NCBI GenBank assembly: GCA_963457665.1
Contig: OY735231.1
Span: forward strand, 41,100,524 to 41,164,523
Source: Thysanoteuthis rhombus
Lineage: Eukaryota > Mollusca > Cephalopoda > Oegopsida > Thysanoteuthidae
Reading direction: 5' to 3'
Length of the DNA: 64,000 bases
The notes beneath the pieces were generated by a model. That model was not told where the DNA came from. It ran no database searches and worked only from the letters and a program-made list of their open reading frames with translations. This document shows positions 43,811-55,259 of the stretch, in pieces. A program made the translations under genes and the position numbers. Positions within the stretch are counted from its first letter, which is position 1, and the number at the start of each line of letters is the position of its first letter.

Positions 43811-44489
43811 TTCTAACATGATTATGCAGTTTTGGAATTGACGGGATTTTGACCCAAGTTCAAAAAATAAGAAAAGGAAAAAATACTCGAACATATTTGA
43901 ACATTGAAAAGTAACGAACAAAAATCAGAAATCTTTATAATATATAATTATTCTATTTTTTGTATAATTGGACTTAATTAAACTAAACAATTCAATTTCA
44001 TGATCGAAAAACTGCTGGTGTGTATTCATTACTCAAAGAAAGCAATCGAAAATATTTAAAGTAAACATTCACTACGACTTTTATTTCTCATCTTATTACT
44101 CTTTGGACAAATAAATTCCTTTCTTGGAGCTCCTCGGTTCGGAACAACTGATATAAACAGACTGATATGATCCATTGGGAAGAATATTTAATGCTTATAA
44201 TGTCGACTTATATGTTGCGTTAAGATAAGCTTTTCGAAATGTTTCGGATACATTTGCTCTCCCTGCATTTCTGTAGATGCACAATGGTCTTTTCTCTTTA
44301 ACTATCTCTAATCTATGTGATCTCAAAAGATCTGATAATATGATCACATCGTCTCAAATCCATTACACCTAGAGAAATTCCTTTTGATGCTCAACTGTGG
44401 TGAAACTCTCAAGGCAATTCAAATTGGTTATTTCAGTCATTGCTAATCATTTAATTTACCCCTATCAACAAATTAGAGAAAGTATGTGT

Positions 44490-44880
44490 ATTCATTCACA
44501 CCCCTCTGTCTACACAATATATCCAGAGGTTCTCAATAAAACTTTCTGGGAGGATTGGCTACTGGTGAAAAAGAGTTTATTCATTGCTAGTCATATTATT
44601 TACCTCTGACAATGAAAGTAGAAGTATATGCATTTACTCACATCAGTCTAAACAATATATCAAGACGTTCTCAATGAAATTCTCTGAAAAGGTGGACCAT
44701 TGGGCAAATAGACGTGATATATGCATTCACTCACACGTTTCTGACAAATCAATATCTTCATAAGTTTTCACTGAATTTCGATGAAATTTCCTGGACGGCA
44801 AGGCCATTGGTGATAAAGAATTGTTTGTCCTTACAATATTTCCAAAGCTTTCAAAGGGATTTAAGTGAAGGTTGTGTCAA
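44490..44880 (+). repeat. Family H, copy 3 (tandem units)
   Basis: Four diverged units are anchored by CACAATATATCCAGAGGTTC (44513), AACAATATATCAAGACGTTC (44651), AATCAATATCTTCATAAG (44745) and TACAATATTTCCAAAGC (44834). The first three are followed by TCAATGAAA/GAAATTCTCTG-like phrases. Period roughly 90-140 bp. Confidence 0.7.
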
Positions 44881-45159
44881 GGGTTAAGAAAAACTAAGTA
44901 AATTTGAGACAGGTTCATGTATTTCTTTAGAGATATTTTTTCGTATATTAAGACAATATTGTGGAAATTTGTAACCAACACAGTAAAATCCCCTGCATCC
45001 TCCATATACATGGCCTGATTTCTATTCGGTTCCTGGTTATTATGTGGCATTGGTGGAAGTGTTGGCTTTCTTAATGCTTTTAGTGTACGATTATCTACCA
45101 TTTCTGTGTGCAATCAGAAAATTCTCATTTGGTTTATTTATTGGGACTCGGATTCCGAA

Positions 45160-45589
45160 TTTCTGATCGGTAGTCGCCTATGGAGCAGAAACATAGAACC
45201 TAATGAAAATATTTGCTGAGAACCATGCCACGTGCACAGGAGAGAATCATGCTAAACACAACATGAAGAGATCACTCACTGCTGCATGTATAATGACAGC
45301 ACCGTGTATTAGAAAACAAACAGTAAATTAGAGAAAAAAATAAGAGATAGATATCGTTGAAACAATTAAAAAACTCAAATGGCAATGGGCTGGCCATGTC
45401 TGACAACCACCAGACATCAGGACTACAACTTGCATCACCAGAGAACATATGTGGAACTATGACCTGCAGAAATTAAGATGGTGTGACGATCTAGAGAGGT
45501 TCAGGAAGTACTACCGACGATACGCCCATGATAGAGAGTTCTGGCGAATCTTTGGAGAAATCTATGTCAAATGAAAGACACCAAAAGAC

Positions 45590-45620
<31 letters not shown>

Positions 45621-45621
45621 A
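45160..45621 (+). mobile_element. RTE-like LINE 3' end, copy 5, with (GAT)n tail
   Basis: The best-preserved RTE tail. Pieces VVAYGAET (45171), EIDIVETIKKLKWQWAGHV (45347), TTTCITREHMWNYDLQKLRW and on to CDDLERFRKYYRRYAHDREF, then WRIFGEIYVK with stops between. The (GAT)n at 45591-45619 is the terminal microsatellite, the tail type of this family. Confidence 0.88.
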
Positions 45622-46239
45622 CATTGAAATTATGAGTGAATTTATTTCAATTGTTATATAAAACATTCATATTTGTTTTTCAAAACATGATAATGTATAG
45701 GGCGTTTTTTGGAACAGATTTCAAAATCTTCCTTACTGCATAACTGATTGTAACCAGGTCCATTGGATAGTGAAATCCCTTACCAAACAAACAATATTGT
45801 AATCACTGAGTTAGGTCAGCAAAAACTGCTTATAAAGATCAGTTTAAATATATCCGATGTTTACTGCTGATTTCTCAAGAATCATTTTCCTCCGAAGTAA
45901 ATAAGTTTTCACAGTGGATAGATATTCAGAATTCAAGTAGCTAATGACATTTGCCGTGTCTCTCAAAATATACAACAGTTAACCTCGCTACGAGAATTAT
46001 AAGAAATACCTTAAGGTCAAAAGTAGACCTGGGGGAGCAAAAAGAAGTGCAAAAATTAATGACTTCCCTCAATTGCTGCCCAGACATTCACAATGTATAC
46101 ATTAGAGGATATCACTCTGGGGAACCACTCCACAAGCGAAGTGGTGCGACGACGTACCAACAGAGACCTAAGAAACTGCTTGAACATTGAAGCCAATGGC
46201 TTTTCACATCTACAAAATGGATATTCCTTGTAGCGTGAA

Positions 46240-46678
46240 TAAATGAGAAACCGTCAACCCATACTGTCAACTTGAGGTTTTATAGTCTTTAAGTTGGTCT
46301 GGCTGGCTATTTGTATAAGTAAGCATGTATCTACGCTGCGTACAGGTGAAACTAATGGAGCTAGAGGACTGGAAATTTTAACGTTCAATCATTATGTTTA
46401 GAAGGTCATATTCTATAAAACTTCTTTGAATAGGCTTTCAGTTTGGCATTCAATTCGAATGTAAGTTTATGCTAAATTGTACGTTTAGTTTGTGTCCAGC
46501 TGCATTTGCGTTTGATTTTGGAAAATTCAGACTTTTAAGTGATCACCTCCCAACAAAATCCGGAAGAAGTAACTGTTTCATTGATCAACCCTTTTCCTAA
46601 TTTTCAATTGATCATCCCGAATATGTCGGTCACGTAACGGTTTCAATCAAGTGACTAACTAGACCTGTTTTTTCAATC
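46240..46678 (+). mobile_element. Family 1 dispersed repeat, copy 10
   Basis: Full length: ACCGTCAACCCATACTGTC start, GTCTGGCTGGCTATTTG, CTGCGTACAGGTG, TGGAGCTAGAGGACTGG, AAGTTTATGCTAAATTG, TTTGTGTCCAGC, AAGTGATCACCTCCCAAC, GTCGGTCACGTAACGGTTTC and TGACTAACTAGACCTGTTT. About 435 bp; the best reference copy for the family. Confidence 0.93.
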
Positions 46679-46879
46679 TTTCACCCTTGTGAACATCGCA
46701 GACACATTCATGAACTCACATCAAAGAGACATCTCTATATCCTCTCATAGGATAATTGCCGTCATGATACTAACGTTCAATAAAAAAAAAAGAATTCTCT
46801 CTTTACAAAGTATTCGTGAACTTTGATCGAATTCTTACCCGGCAAACACTTAGACGCTTTCTCCTGTATTTCAAACAAT

Positions 46880-47310
46880 TGATTTCGTGACGCCTTCTCT
46901 CAAACTCTTTCTCTATTTCCCGCTATACGTTGTTCTTAAGAAAGGAAAAGAGCATTTTGCTGAATTACTGTCTATCCGATGTAGCATTGCAAATCATTAT
47001 TTGTATACTCTGTGCGTCTATACACCGTCATCTCTATGTTTCTGGCTATCTATCGCAACGAAACTTAAACCTGTTTCTTTTAGGCAGCAAATGAATAAAT
47101 AGACAGCACGGATTGGAATGAAGAACAAGTTCCCAGTGAGTATCGAACTCATGACCCTTCATGTCAGAGGGTGGCTCAGTTAAAGCCAGATCACTCTCAC
47201 TAATGCGCTACAAGAACAAGCGCGACTCCAAATCTAATTTTAAAACACATTCTTACCCCGATCTCTCATCTGCCATGTTTATTGCTTACTGGATGTTTAA
47301 TATCGGTAAT
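46880..47310 (-). mobile_element. SINE-C copy 1 (tRNA-like), minus strand
   Basis: The minus-strand head at about 47215-47140 has TGTAGCGCATTAGTGAGAG (A-box-like) and GGTCATGAGTTCGATACTC (B box). Flanking phrases GACTCCAAATCTAATTTT and CCCCGATCTCTCATCTG recur at 51575-51620. A TATCGCAACGAAACTTAAAC phrase recurs at 51380-51410 and 51735. Confidence 0.75.
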
Positions 47311-47314
47311 CTAA

Positions 47315-48440
47315 TTCTTTAAAGATGGAACATTGCAATTCATCACTAATGATTCCTATGATACTATTCACTACCGTTTATTTATCTGATCATTGCCGAA
47401 TGAAATCTGGCCTGAATTAGATTGCGATAGATTGAGTTGAAGGTGAATAGTAACACAGAATTAAATAGTAATGCTAGATCAGGCCATTTTTTTATGATGA
47501 AATTAGAATGAATAACTCTATTTGGGGGGATGAAGAATTGTAACCATTATTAGTAATTTTTGACTACTATTTACAGTCAAGTACAGATTTTCTGTTTGGG
47601 TAAATAATATTCTTCCTTTGTTGTGATGGGTAAGAAAAAAAAAGAATGTATTTTTCAATGTGTTGTCTAATTTCAAGTTATTTTTCTCCCGGGGAAGGTT
47701 GGATATCCCTGCTAGTAAACAAACATAAACCTCATAAATATTTTGATGATGATAGTGACTGTTCTGGCGTAGCAACGCATCCTTAGGATGATCACCAGCC
47801 ATTACAAAGCTATTGGGATATACCTGCGGATATTTATTACAACCCACTATGAAAACGATCAAATAGAACATTTCAAATAATCTTTAGATCAATTTTTATG
47901 GGAAGAAAGCTTTTTTTTCTCTTTGATTGATGCGCGTTTCCATAATAAAAAATTAAATTCAATTCGTGATCAAAGCATGTTTATCGCTTTTTTTCCATTG
48001 GAAGCCTCACTTATTGTTTTACAACAAATGTGAAACGTGTCAAAAAAGAAACGACACTGAGGTTGCTAATCACGCAAAACGACGGATTCAAATTAATCAT
48101 TTATAACATTGAATATTCGCAAACCATCTAAACTCTGAATGCCCGGTATCAGTCCTATCAATCGACCATTATTCTCCTTATAGATGAGTTTCTAAATAAG
48201 TTCACATCACAAGTGTTTGGAACCCTACGGGGAAAAAAAACGATAATCTACTTGTATAATGAAGTGTGAATCACTTGGTTCTCTATCCACAATCATCGAC
48301 TCTTCCACTTGAAACTAAAACATTTCCAGATGAAATATCTCCTACCTGCTATTCTAAACAATGCACCCTTCTACCGTAAAAAAGTGTTTATTAGTTTCTT
48401 TTCTTTACAAATACATTCTAATAGAATTCAAATAAAGTTA
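47315..48440. other. Spacer
   Basis: No gene or shared repeat recognised. The 117-codon minus-strand ORF (47518-47871) contains a poly-Phe run and no motif. Confidence 0.3.
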
Positions 48441-48444
48441 TCTT

Positions 48445-48835
48445 GGCTCATAGAAATTTCAGTTTACACCACTTATTTGCTTAATTGCACGTGGTGGGGT
48501 GATCAAAACCTTTGCTTTGCTGTAAACCTGGTTCGTAAATTTTTCTACTCGTGGTCCATAAGCAACACACTTCTTTGCAATTTCAATCAAAACTTACCTC
48601 TTCAACTTCATAGTTTCATCTCTCATACTGGTCATATCCAATGTCCACACTTTTAGGAGCATTTCTCCAATTCCTTGACCCATCAACTGACCTAATCTAG
48701 GGGTTTCCAGCTTGAGAGTCAACAAATTCGTTTATGTAACTATTGGACGGCGCCCAAGAGAAGGTATCACAGATTCTGATTTGAGAGAAAATTTTTTTTC
48801 AATTTTCAACTGCAACGAAAGTCAACACGTCTATG
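48445..48835 (+). repeat. Module A direct repeat, copy 1
   Basis: Aligns with 50750-51095 over about 340 bp: GGGGTGATCAAAACCTTTGC, ACACTTCTTTGCAATTTCAA, ATCTCTCATACTGGTCAT, CATATCCAATGTCCACAC and TGATTTGAGAGAAAATTTT. It covers the end of the 115-codon ORF at 48309, whose frame is not kept in copy 2, so it is probably not coding. Confidence 0.85.
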
Positions 48836-48839
48836 ATTT

Positions 48840-49690
48840 CCAGAAGGTTTCTTGTTAAGAACAAATTAGAGTCGGTTCATAGCCTTCATTAATAAGCAAG
48901 AATAGAGAGAGTGGGTGGAGAAAAGGGCATTTTCTTCTTTTTGCGTCATGCTAGATCATATTATTCTTTTTTTCGGATCAAACTTGGGATGGAAAAAGTA
49001 GAAAATATGAAAGAAAGCAGACATACAATTTTTAGAGCAAATGTATATACTTCAGATACATATTTATAACTTGTTTTTTTCAAATTCCTAATGAATTATA
49101 TAGTGCATCGGACGGTATCCTTCGATGCGATAGATTTTTTTTACATTTCTGTTTCGGACGTTATAACAGGGATTAACTTGAAAAATCGATTGGAAACAGT
49201 TTTATTACAGAAACAATTGTTGACAAACTCCGCCGTAAAGATTGTATGTACAGCGTGGCAGATATTGAACAGAATCTCTTCTATTTCTTGTTATTTAAGC
49301 AAAAATATCACGAGGTCTTGTATTTAGTCTGACGAAACAGAACGCTGCTGAATAGGCATAATTTAATAGGAAATATCTTTCGTCGTTGTTTGCATATCAA
49401 GTATATAAATTAGAAATATTTAGTTCATCTAATAACATGGGGGATTTTATTGCCGCTGACAAGTCGAATCAATTTAATTGAAGACTGCCGTGAAAAAAAA
49501 CTTGGTAAAATTTCAAATTGATAAGATTTTTATGAATTTTTCACCTGGTTATTCGCTGAGTTTCCTGTTAGACTATTAAAGAAGAATTTATAAATTTGTT
49601 GCCCATTTACTGTTCGATGTGGTTTTCCTATTTCTCTGTCTCGTTTCTTTCCTTGGAGAACATAATCCAATAGAATCCAAGTCCAGGTTT
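48840..49690. other. Spacer
   Basis: Nothing recognised; short ORF at 49091 without motif. Confidence 0.3.
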
Positions 49691-49699
49691 TTCCGTCTT

Positions 49700-49960
49700 T
49701 AGAAACTTTACTTTATGCCACTTTTTCACTTTTCCGGAAAAAGGTGAAAAGCGAAAAAAGCATTCTGCTTTTTCCTCCTGCAAACCATTATAGAGGCGGC
49801 GCACACCCTTCTCTTCTCTCTTCTACACCCAAATATCCTGTAACTCCTACCATCATATCATCCTATGAGGTAGCTTAACATATAATCTTATCCATTTTGG
49901 GCGGGGTTTGATGCCCAAGAGATTTCAGCAGACTCATTAATGCCGATTGCTTTTTTGCTT
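49700..49960 (+). repeat. Family E repeat, copy 2
   Basis: Landmarks TTTATGCCACTTTTTCAC, ACCATTATAGAGGCGGCG and GTAGCTTAACATATAATC are collinear with 39350-39720. Confidence 0.7.
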
Positions 49961-49964
49961 TACA

Positions 49965-50745
49965 TCATTTCAGCTTACAAAATGCTTCATAGTAAATTTT
50001 CGGATAAAGGGGGAACCCTATGCATTCATCAATTTTTTTCACGGCCTGAACTTGTTGGTTAATAGAATCAGGACCGGGCATCTTTCTGATATAAATCATT
50101 AATGTAAGGCTGCTGAGCCGCGTAATCAGTAGCGCCGGGCTCGGCTATGTCGGTACACGAACGTGTCGCTTTAAGTGGGAAAACGCAACGATATATTTAT
50201 TGGCGTCACCGATAGCATGTATTAACTGCATTTGCTAGACGGGGGACAGCCGAAATAAAAACAAGTGATGAAAATACATTTGGCACTAATTTGGTTTACA
50301 TCGCCAAACAATTAAAAAGTAGGTTCGATGGTATGGAGATCTATATTGGCCAATATCCGAGTGGATTAAAATGATAAAAGGAAATACAAAGGTTGAGAAG
50401 AAACTCCAGATGTTCCTGGGCGAAAGAAGTAAAGGGAGAGCAGACAGGAAAGAGTTTAGTTAGAAAAAAAATACAAAAAAATACATTTGCCAATAGTGTT
50501 TTGCGTACAGGGGTACCAAAGGAAAAACAACAGTGTCGATTCTAACGAATAATGAAGACTACGGAGAGTTATATCTGGGATTTATATATTCATAGATATC
50601 ATATAGAACAATGTAGCTCAAGTAATGAGAGAATTTTTTGTTTCTTTTGAAAGTCTACCTTCAAAGAAAAGTTTTCCAAAGTTTTTCTTTAAAGAAAACC
50701 TTTCGTATTCCCCGGGTAGAAAAGCACTTTCCTTTTGCTTCTGCA
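49965..50745. other. Spacer with a GC-richer patch
   Basis: GCCGCGTAATCAGTAGCGCC at about 50116 and GGGCTCGGCTATGTCGG follow. No copies elsewhere in the window and no ORF. Confidence 0.3.
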
Positions 50746-50749
50746 ACCA

Positions 50750-51095
50750 CTGTGTTCTGCTAAACTGTGCGTGACATAGTGATCCAAACTTTTGCTCTGC
50801 CTACAAACCTGGGTCGTCAACTCTTCTATTCATGGACGTAAGAGACACACAACTTTGCAATCTCAATCGAATCTTCCCTCCTCGGTATCATTGCATTATC
50901 CCTCATACACGTCACATCCAGTGTCCATGCCTTAAGAAGTAGTGCTTTAATACCCTGGTTTGCTGACAGACCCAGAATAGGAGTTCTAAAATGAGGGTGA
51001 AATCATTCATTATTTTAACTCCTAGACTTGACCCCCAAAAGAAAGTATAAGTGGCTCTGATTTGGAAAAAAAAAGAAAGAAGTTGAACGACTGTA
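50750..51095 (+). repeat. Module A direct repeat, copy 2
   Basis: Counterpart of 48445-48835, same orientation, about 2.3 kb apart. Diagnostic phrases: CATAGTGATCCAAACTTTTG, CACACAACTTTGCAATCTCA and ACACGTCACATCCAGTGTCC. Confidence 0.85.
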
Positions 51096-51359
51096 GCCAT
51101 CAAAATTGGCGAGGATTTTTACCCTTTTCTTTTTTTGTGAATCTGCAGTTGTTTGTTTATATGTTTGTTCATTCGCTTTCTCTAAGGCTCCTAGTCATGC
51201 TGTTTTGTCTACAAACTAGAAAATTGATATCAGTACTCCGCTAGACCCTTTTCAAAGAAGGTGTTTTTTTTTTCAATTTTAAGAAAAAAAGCGTTTTAGA
51301 GGCCCTATTCCCAAGAGTTTACTTGTTTGCACTTTCCTAACTTTGGAGCAGGGCAGATT

Positions 51360-51850
51360 TTTACTTTAACTATTCCTACTTATCGTTGCTCTTTATTGCA
51401 ATTAAACTCAGACTGGGTTCCCCTGAGCAGTGAGAAAAATGAATTTACATACGGAATAACGAATAAGTTCAAGGTGAGAATCGAAAGCGGGTCTATATGT
51501 TTGATGGTGGCTCGCTCAACGTGCGACAGTTCGTTTCATCGAACTTAAGGCACATAGTTGCAAGCACAACTCCAAACTAAGTCCATGAACTCACCTCCTA
51601 TCCCGATCTCTACTGCGTCATGTATGTTATAAACTGGTTGCTCAGTATAGCTGATCAATCTTTTACAAGTATTGTAAATCATTATTATCCATTTTTTGCT
51701 ATTTACCCTTGCCTTATTGCTGTTGCTTTTTATCGCGAGCCGGTTTCTATTCAGCAGTGGATAAATGAATTAACTGTGCAATGTTGTCCTTGTTGCAATT
51801 GCTTTCAAAATTCACTTTTTATCGCAAAAGAGCACTAAAGAGAAAATAAA
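51360..51850 (-). mobile_element. SINE-C copy 2 with duplicated flank, minus strand
   Basis: The tRNA-like head at about 51560-51470 is decayed (GAGAATCGAAAGCGGG on the plus strand in place of the B box). The phrase family around TTGCTCTTTATTGCAATTA (51388) and TGCTTTTTATCGCGAGCC (51724) occurs on both sides of the head about 340 bp apart, as expected for tandem SINE-C units. Confidence 0.65.
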
Positions 51851-51859
51851 TAATGAAAC

Positions 51860-52635
51860 TGAGAAGACATAGAGGGAGGTGAGGATTCATTCAATTAAAT
51901 GTCAATGATTTTACGCCAGTATCTAGAGTCAAAGTCCTATCTTTTGCTGGTTGGTCCAAAGTTGCTGCGCTTCGCAATTTGGTTTCCAAGGAGAATCCCC
52001 TGCTGTTGTATATTTCGCTGTTGACATTTCAGTTTGTAGTCAAGGTCATAAGCTTTACTTAAGAAACTACCAAGATGCATGTTTGTGTGAGAAAGAAAGA
52101 TGAACAGACACTGGCTGACAGAGACAGAAAGGGCAGAGAAAGAGGGAAAAACACAGAAGAATACAGAGAGAGAGTTGGAATTTCGCGGGCAAATGGTTTA
52201 ATTATTTATCATGAGCAAAAAGGCATCCTTGCATATTTTCGCCTTGGGCCAGCAATCATGTTACTAATCACCATAAGGTATGAATCAAGTGATTATATTC
52301 ATATTTTGTATTTGAGCATCAGGGAAGTAATTAACAATGTCATGTTTCAACACTGCATAAGCGCGTATCGCAAAATATCAAATTAATATCCGCTCACAGA
52401 TGCAAGAACTATTCTCTCCTATTGTTAAACACGTCAAAATGGCGTAAATGCTACCGAAGGCAACAGTTAAAGAAATTAAACAAACATGTATAAATAGCTG
52501 AAAGGAATGGACGCAACACAAGCCTCTGCTTGGCTGCATGTAACCGAAGTATTGAAGATCGATGAAATACCCGGTCAGACGAATTGGGCTGCATTGAATA
52601 CTAACAATGTCCAATCATTCATTTATTCATTTGTT
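51860..52635. other. Spacer
   Basis: GA-rich patch at 52090-52175 gives the Arg/Glu-rich start of a 103-codon ORF, not supported as a gene. Nothing else recognised. Confidence 0.3.
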
Positions 52636-52639
52636 TGTT

Positions 52640-52882
52640 ACCGCTCACGGCCACGATAGTCAGAATGCTTGTGGAGGTAGGGTAGGGACAATTGAATTGT
52701 GTTATTGAGCGTAGTCATCTGATCGGTCGCCACCTTAGAAGGGTTATAGCAGTCACGATGGGAGGTCCCCTACATGAACCCTAGCTGCTAACAGCACCTT
52801 GTGTGCACCACTGTCACCCATCTACATTGCTTAACTTCGGTATGTCCAACTTGATTGTGCCATAACATGTTCAATTATTAGA
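52640..52882 (-). mobile_element. SINE-B copy, long-tail subfamily, minus strand
   Basis: Plus-strand phrases TGAGCGTAGTCATCTGATCG, GATGGGAGGTCCCCTACATG, ACCCTAGCTGCTAACAGC and CACCCATCTACATTGCTTAA match 10035-10225 and 34865-35065. It is followed within 20 bp by RTE copy 6, the reverse orientation. Confidence 0.72.
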
Positions 52883-52889
52883 TGATTTG

Positions 52890-53210
52890 ACCAGACAGTC
52901 GTTGAGAGACCACAAAGCAGCACGGTATTTTAGAGAAAAAACAGGAGTCAGGGATATCATAAAACCCATTGGAATACTAGAATGGCAACGGGCAGGTCAC
53001 GTTGCAAGAATGACACACAACTGCTGGCAATCACAACTCACGTAGTGGATCCCCAGAGATAATATGAAAAACTGTTGCCGACAAAATATAAGATGACGTG
53101 ATGAACTTGACAAGTTCAGAAAGTATTGGCTCCGCGACGCCTGCAATAGGAGTTTTGCAAATCTTGGGGAAGGTCTATGTCCAACGACAAAAGGTTGATG
53201 ATGACGATTG
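52890..53210 (+). mobile_element. RTE-like LINE 3' end, copy 6 (dead)
   Basis: VRDIIKPIGILEWQRAGHVA, ARMTHNCWQSQLT, RRDELDKFRKYWLRDACNRS and LGEGLCPT-like words appear across frames. It ends in GTTGATGATGACGATTG, a short decayed triplet tail. Confidence 0.83.
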
Positions 53211-53214
53211 AAAG

Positions 53215-54015
53215 AAAAAAAATAAAAATGAAATATTCCGAGACGCCCAATTAAATATCAATTGTCCCAGTTTGAATGTTATCGAACCTTGAGTTGATTT
53301 CCCCTACCGTGATTCGAAATCCAAATCAACTGATCAGTATTTGAGACTCTTAGCAATTGTGCTAAATTTAAAAATCGTTCATATTCCCATATGAGATTTA
53401 TCTGATGCAAAGGTTCATTCATTTCTCATGAGTAAATACATTTATAGTAGAAAAATATTTTATAATATTTTATTTATAATTTATACAACACAAAGATTGA
53501 AATAATCATCTTCAATCAGAATCAAAGTAGGAGTAGAGTTGGACCCTGCTCTAGCCAGACTTGCTTTTCCTCTATTTCCATGATTAGCAGACCATTGATG
53601 ATGAATTCATTTATATATTTCTTGTTTCAAGAATAATGTATATTTTAGGTAAAACAAACGTCTATACTTGATTCCAAAACCTAAAATGTTAAAAAAAGAA
53701 AACTGAGATAAATTGTAATAAATATTTTCAAAACCACCCAAGCAACATATCCTGCAAAGTGACAAGCTGACAAAAAAGCTGATAGATTACCAACCCATTG
53801 ATAAAAGAAGTGTCTGGAACATACTAAGTAATCCATAACAACTAGACAGGAAATCACTTCCTCTTTGGAAGATAAAACACAAAGATCAATAACTAAACCA
53901 GGAAAAGAAAAAAGAAAATGAATGGTAATAAGATAAGATGAAGGTTTTGAACCTAGAAAAATAGACCCCCCCCCGCAAATAACGTTCTAAATAAGAATCC
54001 AAATAAATCGAATCA
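53215..54015. other. AT-rich spacer
   Basis: No recognisable element; poly-C run at 53966-53975. Confidence 0.3.
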
Positions 54016-54020
54016 TTCGA

Positions 54021-54047
54021 CTGAAGAAGCCCTAAAAGGGCCAAAAC
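54021..54047 (+). ncRNA. Hammerhead-ribozyme-like motif (inactive form)
   Basis: CTGAAGA at 54021-54027 fits the CTGANGA core exactly. A GCCC/GGGC stem with a TAAAA loop follows, then CCAAAAC where CGAAAC is expected. The same G-to-A loss is present at 27189. The stretch may instead be just a conserved retroelement tail hairpin. Confidence 0.35.
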
Positions 54048-54079
54048 ATAAACAAGTCTGTGTATCCATTAATCCACCA

Positions 54080-55095
54080 TACATTAATATTTGAAGGATG
54101 AATTATTTATGCCTGAAGAGTGTTCGATATTGGGAATAGATCATATGTGAATAGGTGTATACATATATAATGATGTTAAGTGAACGAATGTATCGGATAC
54201 TTTTTCGTACTTAGTATATATGTACATGTGTGTGTTTACGTGTACAAATGTTCATGTTACTACGTTTATAACTCTATTATGTATTCAAATGAACTACACT
54301 TTTTAGCTGAACAGTTGAACTTCAAATTAAACAAAACTGGCTGCTTCAAGGTCAAACTCCACTTTGAAACTAACTATTTTAGACACCAAACCGAATTGAA
54401 AAAAAATGTATCCTCTTTATCATTGAGGGACGTGTGGGAGCAATGTTCCAAGTTTCTTCCATCGATAATCTGGGCTGAGAAGAGTAGAAAAAAATAAAAA
54501 AATATATAGTTCATGCGAAAGCATCGTATTTGAAAAGCTGATATTGCCATTTCAACTTACTAAGCGAACTCGTCATGAGTTTCTATATACGTCATCGTTT
54601 TTGTTGAGGGAATATTATTACGTAAGGAAAACAAAGTCAACATTACATGGAGTTGGACGAAAAGTTAAATTCCAATTTAAAACAATAAAAAAACTCTTTA
54701 CAATATGTAATATAAGGTTATAAGTGTGAAGAGATATATATCGTAAGTTTGCAAGCATAAACTAACGTGCATTATAACCACGAAGATATATAATTAGAAA
54801 CGAAACCCAGTTCACATATTGTCCTTCATTCGGAAATCATGTTGTGCCAAGATTGGTGCCAAATGCTTTTGCATATGATTGTATGTTATCTTACCCAACT
54901 GTGAGGTAATTGCAGTCATTGCTTTATCGATTACTTCTTCGAAGTTACGCAATCTAGAATGGTGAAACCATCAAAGTGTGAAATGTGTCGAATGTCTCGA
55001 CCCTCCAGCGTTTCATAGCAGCCTTCACGACGCTCCAGTACAATTTGTACAATATCGTTCACTTCCAGAGGAATTGAGTTCTACGGGAAATTCGT
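54080..55095. other. Spacer
   Basis: A 105-codon ORF at 54180-54497 starts in TGTG-rich DNA and has no motif. Nothing else recognised. Confidence 0.3.
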
Positions 55096-55100
55096 TTCTA

Positions 55101-55258
55101 AAATTGTAGTTCAACTTTTTCAAATTGAAACGCAACTTTTAAAAATTGAGATCCAACTTTTTCTCAATTGAAATTTACTTTTTGAAATTGAAATCCGACT
55201 TTTTGATATTTGAGTTAAACTTTTTCAAATTGAAGTTCACCTTTTCCAAATGGAAGCT
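55101..55258 (+). repeat. 20- to 23-bp minisatellite
   Basis: About seven diverged copies of a TTCAACTTTTTCAAATTGAA type unit. Each unit contains AACTTTTT and AATTGAA, which can pair within a unit to form short hairpins. A related short block lies at 38405. Confidence 0.85.
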
Positions 55259-55259
55259 T

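Noticed and set aside
48309..48656. 115-codon plus-strand ORF
   Set aside because: The frame is not kept in the second module A copy, as a coding repeat would require.
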